Shown piece by piece: positions 1-7,268 of a stretch of DNA of 20,182 nucleotides. The first letter of the stretch is position 1; each line of letters begins with the position of its first letter. The notes below the pieces were generated by a model. That model saw nothing but the letters and a program-made list of their open reading frames with translations, did not search any database and had not been told where the DNA came from. This stretch comes from CBIFWW01 sp966186435 (GTDB taxonomy: Bacteria; Pseudomonadota; Gammaproteobacteria; Enterobacterales; Enterobacteriaceae). The position numbers and the translations under genes were made by a program. The stretch spans positions 1 through 20,182 of the forward strand of contig CBIFWW010000051.1 in the NCBI GenBank assembly GCA_966186435.1, given 5' to 3'.

Positions 1-106
1 TCACCGGGTTGCGCCATTGGGCGCGGGGGCTGAGTTTTTTGAATGCGCCGATGAGCGCCTGTTTCACTAGGGCTGGCTCAAAAATCGCAACACTTTGACG
101 ACTCAT
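1..106 (-). CDS. kdpB: Potassium-transporting ATPase ATP-binding subunit KdpB, N-terminal fragment
   Basis: KdpB is the P-type ATPase subunit of the KdpFABC potassium pump in the inner membrane; it hydrolyses ATP to drive K+ uptake through KdpA. Only the first 35 codons lie in the window and the gene runs off the left edge. The visible start reads MSRQSVAIFEPALV and continues to a KLSPRAQWRNPV segment, which matches the N-terminus of enterobacterial KdpB. The phosphorylation motif and ATP-binding domain lie outside. The ATG is at 104-106, 15 bases after the kdpA stop, which fits co-transcription as kdpFABC. The identification rests on this short N-terminus plus its place right after kdpA, so it is firm although the state of the rest of the gene cannot be judged. 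Confidence 0.93.
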   Translation of the reverse strand, partial: MSRQSVAIFEPALVKQALIGAFKKLSPRAQWRNPV

Positions 107-121
107 AACGTTAACTCCGAA

Positions 122-1801
122 TCAGCCGAAAACCGACAAATGTTCTGCCACCGGGCCAAGGGCCAGGGCGGGGATAAAGGTCAGGGCACCCACCAGCAGG
201 ATGGTGCCAATCAATAAACCGATAAACAGCGGGCCGTGGGTGGGCAGGGTACCTGCCGAGGCCGGGTGGGACGGTTTCACCACCAGGGAACCGGCAATGG
301 CTAACACCGGGGCGATAATGGCAAAGCGGCCCAATAACATGCACAGGGCTAACAGCAGGTTCCAGAACGGGGTGTTGGCACTTAAACCGCCGAAGGCGCT
401 GCCGTTGTTGTTAGCGGCGGATGAGACGGCGTACAGTACTTCGCTAAAGCCGTGTGGCCCGGGGTTTGCCATGGCGCTGCGCCCAGCCTCGGTCATCATC
501 GCCAGCGCCGTGCCCAGCAACACCAGGGTTGGGGTCACCAGAATGGCGAGGGCGGTCATTTTCATTTCCCGGACATCAATTTTTTTGCCGAGATATTCCG
601 GGGTACGGCCAATCATTAACCCGGCGATAAACACCGCCAGCAGCACGAACAGCATCATGCCGTACAGCCCGGCACCGACACCGCCGAACACCACTTCGCC
701 AATCTGCATCAGCCACATCGGCACCATGCCACCCAGGGCGGTGAAGGAGTCATGCATGGCGTTAACCGCGCCACAGGATGCGGCGGTGGTAATTACCGAG
801 AACAGGCTGCTGACCAGAATGCCGAAGCGGGACTCTTTGCCTTCCATATTGATATGGCTGTCGGCACCTAAAGGCATTAAATGGGGGTTGCCCTTCAGCT
901 CGGCATACATCACCACCGCCACACAGACGATAAAGATCAGGCTCATGGCCCACAGCAGCGTGCGCCCCTGGCGGCGGTCGCCGCAGGCATCGCCAAAGGC
1001 AAAGCACAGGGCCGCCGGGATCAGAAAGATCGTCAGCATCTGCACAAAGTTAGTGATGGCCGTTGGGTTCTCAAAGGGATGGGCGGAGTTGGCGTTAAAG
1101 AAACCGCCGCCGTTGGTGCCGAGCATTTTAATCGCTTCCTGGGAAGCTACTGGCCCCATTGGCAGCATCTGCTTCACCCCTTCCAGGGTGGTGATGGGCT
1201 GGTAAGGCAACAGGTTTTGCAGGCTGCCTTGTTGGATAAACACCAGCGCGATAATCAGCGCGATGGGCACCAGCACCCACAAGGTGATGCGGGTTAGATC
1301 TATCCAGGCATTGCCGAGGGTGTGAGTGGAACGGCGGCTAAAGGCGCGGATCAGTGCAAAGGCAACGGCAATCCCGGTGGCGGCAGACAGGAAATTTTGC
1401 ACCGTTAACCCCACCATCTGGCTAAAGTAGCTCAGGGTGGCTTCCCCGACGTAGGCCTGCCAGTTGGTATTGGTGACAAAGCTGATGGCGGTATTCAGTG
1501 CCAGATCCCAGGAGAGACCGGGGTAATGCTGAGGGTTAAAGGGCAGGTGGCCCTGGCCCATCAGAATGGCGAGTAACAGCACCAGTCCGAGGGCATTAAA
1601 AGCCAGAATTGCCGCCAGATAGCGGCCCCAACTCATCTCTTCACTGCCCCCCAGTAGTTTCCATAGGGGGGATTCCACCCGGGCCAGCAGTGGAACCGGT
1701 GCACCGTCGATAAAGCGGGCCAATAGCTGCCCCAAGGGCCTTGCCAGCAGGAAAAGCACCACCATATAAGTGGCAATCAGTAAAAACCCATTAGCGGCCA
1801 T
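122..1801 (-). CDS. kdpA: Potassium-transporting ATPase potassium-binding subunit KdpA
   Basis: KdpA is the channel-like K+-binding subunit of the KdpFABC high-affinity potassium pump in the inner membrane. The product is 559 residues, about the family length (557 in E. coli), and is hydrophobic throughout with many membrane spans. The four conserved pore-type segments can be seen: TNTNW at 110-114, GTNGGGFFNANS around 228-239, TAASCGA near 339-345 and AANNNGSAF around 462-470. Conserved cytoplasmic stretches such as MEGKESRFG (319-327) and IGRTPEYLGKKIDVREMK (about 397-414) are intact. The ATG at 1799-1801 overlaps the kdpF stop by one base (TAATG), so translation is probably coupled. No frameshift or missing key residue was seen. 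Confidence 0.98.
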   Translation of the reverse strand: MAANGFLLIATYMVVLFLLARPLGQLLARFIDGAPVPLLARVESPLWKLLGGSEEMSWGRYLAAILAFNALGLVLLLAILMGQGHLPFNPQHYPGLSWDLALNTAISFVTNTNWQAYVGEATLSYFSQMVGLTVQNFLSAATGIAVAFALIRAFSRRSTHTLGNAWIDLTRITLWVLVPIALIIALVFIQQGSLQNLLPYQPITTLEGVKQMLPMGPVASQEAIKMLGTNGGGFFNANSAHPFENPTAITNFVQMLTIFLIPAALCFAFGDACGDRRQGRTLLWAMSLIFIVCVAVVMYAELKGNPHLMPLGADSHINMEGKESRFGILVSSLFSVITTAASCGAVNAMHDSFTALGGMVPMWLMQIGEVVFGGVGAGLYGMMLFVLLAVFIAGLMIGRTPEYLGKKIDVREMKMTALAILVTPTLVLLGTALAMMTEAGRSAMANPGPHGFSEVLYAVSSAANNNGSAFGGLSANTPFWNLLLALCMLLGRFAIIAPVLAIAGSLVVKPSHPASAGTLPTHGPLFIGLLIGTILLVGALTFIPALALGPVAEHLSVFG

Positions 1802-1890
1802 TAGAATGCCTCCGCATTAAACAGGGCATAAAACAGGTATCCAAGTAACAGGAATACCAGCACGATACCGGCGATCACACCTGCACCCAC
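1801..1890 (-). CDS. kdpF: K(+)-transporting ATPase small subunit KdpF (29 residues)
   Basis: KdpF is a one-span membrane peptide that stabilises the KdpABC complex. The 90-base frame starts with GTG at 1888-1890 and encodes 29 residues, the same length as E. coli KdpF. The core is GIVLVFLLLGYLFYAL, a single hydrophobic helix, and the tail is FNAEAF, close to the E. coli tail. The GTG start is supported by a GGAGG Shine-Dalgarno sequence six bases upstream and by the match of the whole peptide to the family. The stop shares one base with the kdpA ATG. It is the first gene of the kdp operon. It is easily missed by gene callers because of its size and non-ATG start. Confidence 0.93.
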   Translation of the reverse strand: MGAGVIAGIVLVFLLLGYLFYALFNAEAF

Positions 1891-1915
1891 AGTCCACCTC
1901 CAGTGGCTTTTTTAG

Positions 1916-1938
1916 TTAGGAAAATCCTAATCATTAGG
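1916..1938. repeat. Nested inverted repeats TTAGG/CCTAA in the kdpF leader
   Basis: Two overlapping palindromes share an arm. TTAGG (1916-1920) and CCTAA (1926-1930) are separated by AAAAT, and CCTAAT (1926-1931) pairs with ATTAGG (1933-1938) around a single C. The middle arm can therefore pair with either neighbour. They lie between the KdpE-like box and the kdpF Shine-Dalgarno, so they could be an operator or an RNA hairpin in the leader. No known binding protein is recognised. Confidence 0.55.
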
Positions 1939-1960
1939 GTGCAAAGAAGGTGTAAAAAGG

Positions 1961-1990
1961 CGGGCGGCGGGTGTAAAGAAAGTATAAAAA
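1961..1990 (-). promoter_or_regulatory. KdpE-box-like site upstream of kdpFABC
   Basis: Read on the minus strand, this stretch contains TTTTTATACTTTCTTTACACC followed by a C/G-rich tail. It closely resembles, from memory, the KdpE response-regulator site of E. coli (TTTATA then TTTACACCCC). It lies about 70-100 bases upstream of the kdpF GTG, in front of plausible promoter sequence. KdpD/KdpE would activate the operon under potassium limitation or salt stress. Promoter hexamers between here and kdpF are weak (a TTTACA at 1951-1956 and a TTTGCA at 1940-1945 are candidate -35 elements), as expected for an activator-dependent promoter. The kdpDE genes are not in the window. Confidence 0.7.
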
Positions 1991-2196
1991 TGGCAATTCC
2001 ATGAATTAACTAAGGGTTAGTTTTATTTATACAATCTGGTAACAATGCAACAAAAAGTGCGTATTTATGGGTACTATTCTGTATTTGAGTGGTCTGATGA
2101 GTAGTAAAGCTACACAGGAGACGGTAGAATTCTTATCAGATTTCAAATTTAATTTTCTGGCATGATTCGCTGGACACCTTGAGGGGGAGATTATCG
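1991..2196. other. Intergenic region between kdp and ybfA
   Basis: These about 200 bases are AT-rich and hold no gene that could be supported. A 15-base inverted repeat, AACTAA-GGG-TTAGTT, lies at 2008-2022. -10-like hexamers such as TACTAT (2072-2077) and TAGAAT (2125-2130) occur, but neither has a convincing -35 at the right distance, so no ybfA promoter is assigned. A G-rich Shine-Dalgarno run (GAGGGGGAGA, 2181-2190) precedes ybfA. Confidence 0.5.
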
Positions 2197-2400
2197 ATGG
2201 CTTATCAAACCTATCCGTTCTGGCAGATCTTTCTACGTCGTACTTTCGCAGTGGCGGCAGGTGTTCTGGCCCTGCCAGTGATGCTGTTCTGGAAAGACCG
2301 CGCCCGTTTTTATAGCTACCTGCACCGCGTCTGGTCCAAAACCAGCAACAAGCCAGTGTGGATGGCGCAGGCAGAACAAGCCGCTCACGACTTCTACTGA
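2197..2400 (+). CDS. ybfA: Small DUF2517-type membrane protein YbfA
   Basis: This is a 67-residue protein of unknown function, matching E. coli YbfA (68 residues) nearly end to end. Visible matches include IFLRR, AVAAGVLALP, MLFWKDRARFYSYLHRVW and the C-terminal DFY. One hydrophobic segment (about residues 15-32) followed by a basic, aromatic-rich tail suggests a single-span inner membrane protein with a cytoplasmic C-terminus. The ATG at 2197 is chosen because a GAGGGGGAGA Shine-Dalgarno ends seven bases before it and because the family starts here. An upstream in-frame TTG at 2179 would add six residues but would lie before the Shine-Dalgarno. It sits divergent from kdp and ends just before a terminator, so it is probably transcribed alone. 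Its biochemical role is not known. Confidence 0.93.
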   Translation: MAYQTYPFWQIFLRRTFAVAAGVLALPVMLFWKDRARFYSYLHRVWSKTSNKPVWMAQAEQAAHDFY

Positions 2401-2405
2401 TTCCT

Positions 2406-2434
2406 AAAAGACCGCCGCAAGGCGGTTTTTTTTT
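2406..2434 (+). terminator. Rho-independent terminator after ybfA
   Basis: The stem ACCGCC (2411-2416) pairs with GGCGGT (2421-2426) around a GCAA loop. It is preceded by AAAA and followed by a run of T (to 2434). It starts a few bases after the ybfA stop, so it separates ybfA from the ybgA operon. Confidence 0.9.
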
Positions 2435-2459
2435 ATGGGCTAATTTTCACCTGGCTACA

Positions 2460-2477
2460 CTTATCTCATGTGATAAG
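2460..2477. promoter_or_regulatory. Near-perfect 18-base palindrome overlapping the ybgA ribosome binding site
   Basis: CTTATC-TCATGT-GATAAG is symmetric at 16 of 18 positions, with a CATG centre. Its right arm shares bases with the AAGGAG Shine-Dalgarno of ybgA (2475-2480). It is only ten bases before the ybgA ATG and just downstream of a weak -10-like TACACT (2456-2461). This could be an operator for a dimeric regulator or an RNA hairpin limiting ribosome access. It does not match the LexA box pattern (CTGT-N8-ACAG). Confidence 0.5.
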
Positions 2478-2486
2478 GAGCCAGCT

Positions 2487-3443
2487 ATGCAAGACAACAT
2501 CCTGATTGGTATAAGCGCTTGCCTGCTCGGCGAGTCGGTCCGCTTTGACGGCGGCCATAAGCGGCTACAATTTGCCGTGAACGATCTCTCCCCCTGGGTT
2601 AGCTTTGAGCCAGTGTGCCCGGAAATGGCTATCGGCCTACCCACCCCCCGGCCAGCACTCAGGCTGGTGAAAAATGACGAGGGGCCACCTTCACTGCGTT
2701 ATAGCAATCAACAGCCCGGTGACTTAACCGACAAAATGGCGGAATTTGCCCGCCAACGCATCGCCCGAATGGAAAACCTGTGTGGCTATATTGTCTGCGC
2801 TAAATCCCCCAGCTGTGGCATGGAGCGGGTGCGGGTTTATGACGCCGACGGTAAAAATAATCGCAAGGCTGGGATCGGGATTTTCTGTGCCGAGCTGATG
2901 CGCCAATACCCCTGGCTGCCGGTGGAGGAGGATGGCCGCCTGTGCGACCCGGCGATCCGCGAAAACTTTGTCGAACGGATTTGTACCCTTCATGAATTAA
3001 ATCTGCTGCGCCAACAGGGGCTAACCCGTGGTGCCTTAGTGGCTTTCCACAGCCGCTATAAGTTGCTGCTACTGGCACATTCCCAGCCGGAGTATCGGGC
3101 GTTGGGGCGCTTTGTGGCAGCTATTGCGGAGTATGACGATCTGGATAGCTTCTTTATTGAATACCGTCAGCGCCTGATGACGCTGATGGCTCACCAGGCT
3201 AACCGTCGTAACCACACCAACGTGCTGATGCACATTCAGGGTTATTTCAGGAACCAATTAAATGCACGCCAGCGCGAAGAGTTAGCTACGCTGATCCAGC
3301 GTTATCGTCAGGGTACCCAGCCGTTATTGGCGCCGATAACCTTATTAAAACACTATATGGCGGAGTTTCCTGACCCGTATCTGGCGCAACAACGCTATTT
3401 TGAACCCTATCCCGAGGCTCTACGCCTACGTTACGGCAATTAA
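2487..3443 (+). CDS. ybgA: YbgA family protein, DUF523-DUF1722 long form
   Basis: The product is 318 residues with two family domains. The N-terminal DUF523 part (about 1-160) shows the conserved GISACLLGESVRFDGGHKR start, FEPVCPE (C44), a CAKSPSCGM cysteine motif (C104, C110) and a PVEEDGRL segment. The C-terminal DUF1722 part (about 185-305) shows FHSRYKLLLLAHSQPEYRALG and the LMAHQANRRNHTNVLMHIQGYF region. From memory, E. coli K-12 YbgA is only about 169 residues and keeps mainly DUF1722, so this is the fuller form. The function is unproven; the cysteines suggest metal or Fe-S binding, and pairing with phrB suggests a link to photolyase or DNA repair. The ATG at 2487 has AAGGAG six bases upstream. 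phrB begins 12 bases after the stop, so they are very probably one operon. Confidence 0.93.
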   Translation: MQDNILIGISACLLGESVRFDGGHKRLQFAVNDLSPWVSFEPVCPEMAIGLPTPRPALRLVKNDEGPPSLRYSNQQPGDLTDKMAEFARQRIARMENLCGYIVCAKSPSCGMERVRVYDADGKNNRKAGIGIFCAELMRQYPWLPVEEDGRLCDPAIRENFVERICTLHELNLLRQQGLTRGALVAFHSRYKLLLLAHSQPEYRALGRFVAAIAEYDDLDSFFIEYRQRLMTLMAHQANRRNHTNVLMHIQGYFRNQLNARQREELATLIQRYRQGTQPLLAPITLLKHYMAEFPDPYLAQQRYFEPYPEALRLRYGN

Positions 3444-3455
3444 TCAGGGAGCGTT

Positions 3456-4874
3456 ATGTCCACCCATCTGGTCTGGTTTCGCAATGACTTACGTATTCAT
3501 GACAATCTGGCCCTGACGGCCGCCTGCCGGGGCGCACAAAACCGGGTGATGGCGGTGTTTATCGCTACGCCACAGCAATGGCGGCAGCATGATATGGCCC
3601 CCCGCCAGGCGTGGTTTATCTGGCAACATCTGCAAGGGCTGAAATCTGCGTTAGCGGAGAAAAACATCCCGCTATTTTATGGCGAGGTGGATGATTTTGA
3701 CGCCGCCATCCCATGGCTCGATGACTTCTGTCAGAGCCATCAGGTGGATGAGCTGTTTTACAACTACCAATACGAGCTGAATGAGCAGCGGCGTGATGCC
3801 CGAGTGGAGCGGGAGCTAAAAACCGTCATCTGCCAGGGTTTTGATGACGCGGTACTGCTGGCACCTGGTAGCATCACCACTGGCAATAATGAGATGTATA
3901 AGGTGTTCACCCCCTTCAGCCGGGCGTTTTTGAAACGTTTGCAGGAGGGGCTGCCGGAGTGCGTGCGCGCCCCGGCTATCCGCGAGCAACCCCTCACCAA
4001 AACCCCGGCCCTGAAACCCTTCGACTATCCAATGGAAGCATTGGATGAAACGCTATTCCCGCTGGGGGAAACGGCGGCGATTGCCCGGCTGCGCCATTTT
4101 TGCCAGCACACCGCCCAGGGTTATGAAGATTCACGCAACTTCCCGGCGCAGGATGGCACCAGCCGGGTATCGGCTTATCTTACCTGCGGGGTGCTCTCTC
4201 CCCGCCAGTGCCTGCACCGACTATTAACGGAATGGCCGCAAGCCTTAAACGGCGGGCCAGGTAGCGTCTGGCTGAATGAATTGATCTGGCGTGAGTTCTA
4301 TATCCATCTGCTGGTGGCCTGGCCTAAGCTCTCCCGCCATCAACCTTTCAGCCCCTGGACCGATAACGTAAAGTGGAGCAAGGATCAAAAGTTGCTGAAA
4401 GCCTGGGAACAGGGGCAAACCGGGTATCCAATAGTGGATGCCGCCATGCGTCAATTAAATAATACCGGTTGGATGCATAACCGGCTTAGGATGATTGTCG
4501 CCAGCTTCCTAACCAAGGACTTACTGATCGACTGGCGGCTTGGAGAACGTTATTTTATCTCGCAGCTGGTGGATGGCTTCCTGGCCTCCAACAACGGCGG
4601 CTGGCAGTGGGCCTCCTCCACTGGAACCGACTCCGCCCCCTATTTTCGTATTTTTAACCCCACCACCCAGGGGCAGCGTTTTGATCCGGATGGGGAATTT
4701 ATCCGCCAGTGGGTGCCAGAGCTGGCAACGCTGCCGGATAAAGCGATTCATACACCGTGGGAGTGGGCGGATAAGCAGCAGATTACGCTGGATTACCCCC
4801 GCCCGATGGTGGACCACAAACAAGCGCGGGCCGATACCCTGGCTGCCTGGCAGGCCGCGCGCGATAGTCATTGA
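3456..4874 (+). CDS. phrB: Deoxyribodipyrimidine photolyase (class I CPD photolyase)
   Basis: PhrB is a monomeric flavoprotein that splits UV-induced cyclobutane pyrimidine dimers in DNA using blue light. The 472 residues equal the E. coli length. The N-terminal alpha/beta antenna domain begins THLVWFRNDLRIHDNLAL, and the NYQYELNE segment carries the glutamate (E110) expected to contact the folate antenna. The C-terminal helical FAD domain holds GTSRVSAYLTCGVLSPRQ (234-251), the WLNELIWREFY helix and GWMHNRLRM. The electron-transfer tryptophan triad is present at W307, W360 and W383. Nothing suggests loss of function. It follows ybgA by 12 bases, with a GGGAG-type Shine-Dalgarno, and precedes ybgI by nine bases; the transporter gene dtpD that sits between them in E. 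coli is absent. Confidence 0.98.
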   Translation: MSTHLVWFRNDLRIHDNLALTAACRGAQNRVMAVFIATPQQWRQHDMAPRQAWFIWQHLQGLKSALAEKNIPLFYGEVDDFDAAIPWLDDFCQSHQVDELFYNYQYELNEQRRDARVERELKTVICQGFDDAVLLAPGSITTGNNEMYKVFTPFSRAFLKRLQEGLPECVRAPAIREQPLTKTPALKPFDYPMEALDETLFPLGETAAIARLRHFCQHTAQGYEDSRNFPAQDGTSRVSAYLTCGVLSPRQCLHRLLTEWPQALNGGPGSVWLNELIWREFYIHLLVAWPKLSRHQPFSPWTDNVKWSKDQKLLKAWEQGQTGYPIVDAAMRQLNNTGWMHNRLRMIVASFLTKDLLIDWRLGERYFISQLVDGFLASNNGGWQWASSTGTDSAPYFRIFNPTTQGQRFDPDGEFIRQWVPELATLPDKAIHTPWEWADKQQITLDYPRPMVDHKQARADTLAAWQAARDSH

Positions 4875-4883
4875 GAACAGACC

Positions 4884-5627
4884 ATGAAGAACACCGAACT
4901 GGAAAACCTGATTAACGAAAAATTAAACAGCGCGGCGTTTAGCGATTATGCACCCAATGGATTGCAGGTCGAAGGACGCACGGATATTCGCAAAATCATC
5001 ACCGGGGTCACCGCCAGCCAGGCGTTGATCAACGAAGCCATCCGCCAACAGGCCGATGCCATCATCGTTCACCACGGCTATTTTTGGAAAGGGGAGTCCC
5101 CGGTGATTCGCGGCATGAAGCGCAACCGCCTGAAAGCGTTGCTCGCCAATGACATCAACTTATTTGGCTGGCACTTGCCGCTGGATGCGCACCCTGAGTT
5201 GGGCAATAACGCCCAGTTGGGCGGGCTGCTGGGGGCCGCTATTCAAGGTGAAATTGAACCGCTGGTGCCCTGGGGTGAATTGGGCATGTCGGTGACCGGG
5301 CCAGAGCTGGCCTCCTGGATCGAAGCCCGCCTGGGTCGTAAACCGCTATGGTGTGGCGATACCGGGCCGGAGAAAATCCAGCGTATTGCCTGGTGCACCG
5401 GCGGCGGCCAGCACTTTATTGACGCAGCGGCCCGCTTTGGGGTGGACGCATTCATTACCGGCGAAGTCTCAGAGCAAACTATCCATTCGGCCAGGGAACA
5501 GGGGCTGCACTTCTATGCCGCCGGGCACCATGCCACCGAGCGTGGTGGTATCCGTGCTTTAAGCGGCTGGCTGAATGAAACCACGGATTTAGATGTCATC
5601 TTTGTGGATATCCCTAATCCGGCATAA
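4884..5627 (+). CDS. ybgI: Nif3-like dinuclear metal protein YbgI
   Basis: YbgI belongs to the Nif3 / NGG1p-interacting factor family, hexameric ring proteins with a dinuclear metal centre. It is often labelled type 2 GTP cyclohydrolase I, but its true substrate is unsettled. The 247 residues match the E. coli length. The metal ligands are visible: H63 and H64 in IVHHGYFWKG, D101 in LPLDAHPELGNN, and H215 with E219 in AAGHHATERGG. The YAPNGLQVEG motif near the N-terminus is also typical. The ATG at 4884 matches the family start (MKNTELE). It begins nine bases after phrB and ends 13 bases before pxpB, so it is very probably in the same transcription unit. Confidence 0.96.
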   Translation: MKNTELENLINEKLNSAAFSDYAPNGLQVEGRTDIRKIITGVTASQALINEAIRQQADAIIVHHGYFWKGESPVIRGMKRNRLKALLANDINLFGWHLPLDAHPELGNNAQLGGLLGAAIQGEIEPLVPWGELGMSVTGPELASWIEARLGRKPLWCGDTGPEKIQRIAWCTGGGQHFIDAAARFGVDAFITGEVSEQTIHSAREQGLHFYAAGHHATERGGIRALSGWLNETTDLDVIFVDIPNPA

Positions 5628-5640
5628 CCAGGAGTAAGTG

Positions 5641-6297
5641 ATGCAACCAGGCCGCTGCTATCTACTGGGCGATTATGCTGTCGTACTGGAATTAACCCCA
5701 CCGGTCACGCTGGAAACCCAACAGCGTATTTGGGGATTAGCCCGCCGCCTGGAATCCAACCCCGCAGTGCGGGAGGTGATCCCCGGGATGAACAATATCA
5801 CCCTCGTGCTGGCGGACCCGATTACCCAGGCTCCCAATGCGGTGGAACGCCTGGCCAGCTGGTGGGAAGAGAGTGAACCGATGGAACTCGCCACCCGGCG
5901 CATTGATATTCCGGTGGTTTATGGCGGGGAGGGCGGCCCGGATCTTGAACACGTGGCCCATCATAGCGGGCTGACGCTACAGCAGGTGGTGGAGCGCCAC
6001 AGCGCCGTGGATTATGTGGTGTACTTTATTGGCTTCCAGCCGGGCTTCCCTTATCTCGGGGGAATGGATAGTGCACTGGCTACACCGCGCCGGGCCGAGC
6101 CTCGGTTAACCGTTCCGGCAGGCTCCGTAGGGATTGGTGGTAGCCAGACCGGGGTCTATCCCCTGGAAACCCCCGGTGGCTGGAACCTGATCGGTCATAC
6201 GGATTTGGCTTTATTTGAACTTCGCCGCGAACAGCCGAACCTATTGGTGCCCGGTGACACCATTCGCTTTGTGCCACACAAGGAGGGCGTGTGCTAA
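5641..6297 (+). CDS. pxpB: 5-oxoprolinase subunit PxpB (KipI / allophanate hydrolase subunit 1 family)
   Basis: PxpB works with PxpC and PxpA in ATP-dependent hydrolysis of 5-oxoproline (pyroglutamate), a damage product of glutamine, to glutamate. The product is 218 residues, equal to E. coli PxpB (YbgJ). Family signatures are present: PGMNNITLV, GFQPGFPYLGGMDSAL, a TPRRAEPRLTVPAGSVGIGG block and TPGGWNLIGHT, ending in FVPHKEGVC. The ATG at 5641 is chosen over the in-frame GTG at 5638 because AGGAG lies six bases upstream of the ATG and the family starts with MQ. Its end overlaps the pxpC start by seven bases, so subunit synthesis is probably coupled. The partner gene pxpA is not found in this window. 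Confidence 0.95.
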   Translation: MQPGRCYLLGDYAVVLELTPPVTLETQQRIWGLARRLESNPAVREVIPGMNNITLVLADPITQAPNAVERLASWWEESEPMELATRRIDIPVVYGGEGGPDLEHVAHHSGLTLQQVVERHSAVDYVVYFIGFQPGFPYLGGMDSALATPRRAEPRLTVPAGSVGIGGSQTGVYPLETPGGWNLIGHTDLALFELRREQPNLLVPGDTIRFVPHKEGVC

Positions 6298-7223
6298 AAA
6301 TTATTCGAGCCGGGATGTTAACCAGCGTGCAGGATTTGGGCCGCCAGGGTTTCCGCCAGTCCGGCGTGAGCGGCGGTGGGGCGATGGACACCCCGGCCCT
6401 GCGCATTGCCAACCTGCTGGTGGGTAACCCGCAAGGGGCGGCGGCTCTGGAGATCACCCTCGGCCAGGCCACCTTTGAATTTACCTGTAATGGCTGGTTT
6501 GCCTTAACCGGGGCCGGATGTGATGCCCGGCTGGATGGGAAACCGATCTGGACTGGTTGGCGCCAGCCTTTCCGCCGGGGCCAGCAGCTGGTGCTAAACC
6601 AACCTAAACGGGGGATGCGTAGCTATCTGGCGGTGGCTGGCGGCTTTGAAGTGGCTGACGTGATGGGTTCCGCCAGTACCGACCTTAATGGTGGCTTTGG
6701 CGGCCTACAGGGGCGGGCGCTCCAGGATGGTGATTCGCTGGCTATTATCCCCGGCGGCAAAAAATTCAAACAGCCCCGTGGCGTTCGCCAGCCTTTGTGG
6801 GGCAACCGTATCCGCGCCATGCCGGGGCCAGAGTTTGATGACTTCACCCCGGCCACCCAAGAGAACTTCTACCGCCTACCGTGGTATATCAGCCCCCAGA
6901 GTAACCGCATGGGCTACCGTCTTGAAGGCCAGCACCTGGAATTGGAAACCCCGCGCGAGCTGGTTTCCCACGGGCTGATGCCCGGGGTGGTGCAGGTGCC
7001 TGCCAATGGTCAGCCCATTGTGCTGATGCAGGATGCGCAGACCACCGGGGGCTACCCGCGTATTGCCTGCGTAATCGAATCAGATCTCTACCATTTGGCC
7101 CAGGTACGGCTGGGGGAACCGATTCACTTTGTGTTTTGCACCCTGGAGGAAGCCTTTAAAGCCCGCCGGGAGCAGACGCTGTTTATCGAAAATATTGCCT
7201 GGCACCTGGGGCTGGAAGAGTAA
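6291..7223 (+). CDS. pxpC: 5-oxoprolinase subunit PxpC (KipA / allophanate hydrolase subunit 2 family)
   Basis: PxpC is the larger partner of PxpB in the cytoplasmic 5-oxoprolinase. It has 310 residues, the same as E. coli YbgK, and starts LKIIRAGMLTSVQDLGRQGF. Other family blocks are ALRIANLLVGNPQGAAALEI, GMRSYLAVAGGFEV, LWGNRIRAMPGPEFDDF, the QSNRMGYRLEG segment and QTTGGYPRIACVIESDLYHLAQ. The start is GTG at 6291, inside the last codons of pxpB, with AGGAGG (6281-6286) just upstream. A strong terminator begins 18 bases after the stop. In E. coli the next gene is pxpA, which is needed for activity; here the unit stops at pxpC, so a working enzyme would need pxpA elsewhere. Confidence 0.96.
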   Translation: MLKIIRAGMLTSVQDLGRQGFRQSGVSGGGAMDTPALRIANLLVGNPQGAAALEITLGQATFEFTCNGWFALTGAGCDARLDGKPIWTGWRQPFRRGQQLVLNQPKRGMRSYLAVAGGFEVADVMGSASTDLNGGFGGLQGRALQDGDSLAIIPGGKKFKQPRGVRQPLWGNRIRAMPGPEFDDFTPATQENFYRLPWYISPQSNRMGYRLEGQHLELETPRELVSHGLMPGVVQVPANGQPIVLMQDAQTTGGYPRIACVIESDLYHLAQVRLGEPIHFVFCTLEEAFKARREQTLFIENIAWHLGLEE

Positions 7224-7241
7224 GTCCCCTTAAACCAACCG

Positions 7242-7268
7242 ACGCCGCCTGCGGGCGGTGTTTTTTTT
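7242..7268 (+). terminator. Rho-independent terminator after pxpC
   Basis: ACGCCGCC (7242-7249) pairs with GGCGGTGT (7254-7261) around TGCG, with one G-T pair, and is followed by an unbroken T run to 7268. It closes the ybgA-phrB-ybgI-pxpB-pxpC unit and implies that nei has its own promoter between about 7269 and 7342. Confidence 0.92.

Noticed and set aside
201..1205. Long open frame of 334 codons on the plus strand opposite kdpA
   Set aside because: It is a shadow of the GC-rich kdpA gene on the other strand; the encoded protein has no recognisable family features and kdpA is certain.
2358..2486. Upstream extension of the ybgA frame into ybfA and its terminator
   Set aside because: The extension would read through the ybfA terminator; the ATG at 2487 has a good Shine-Dalgarno and gives the family start.
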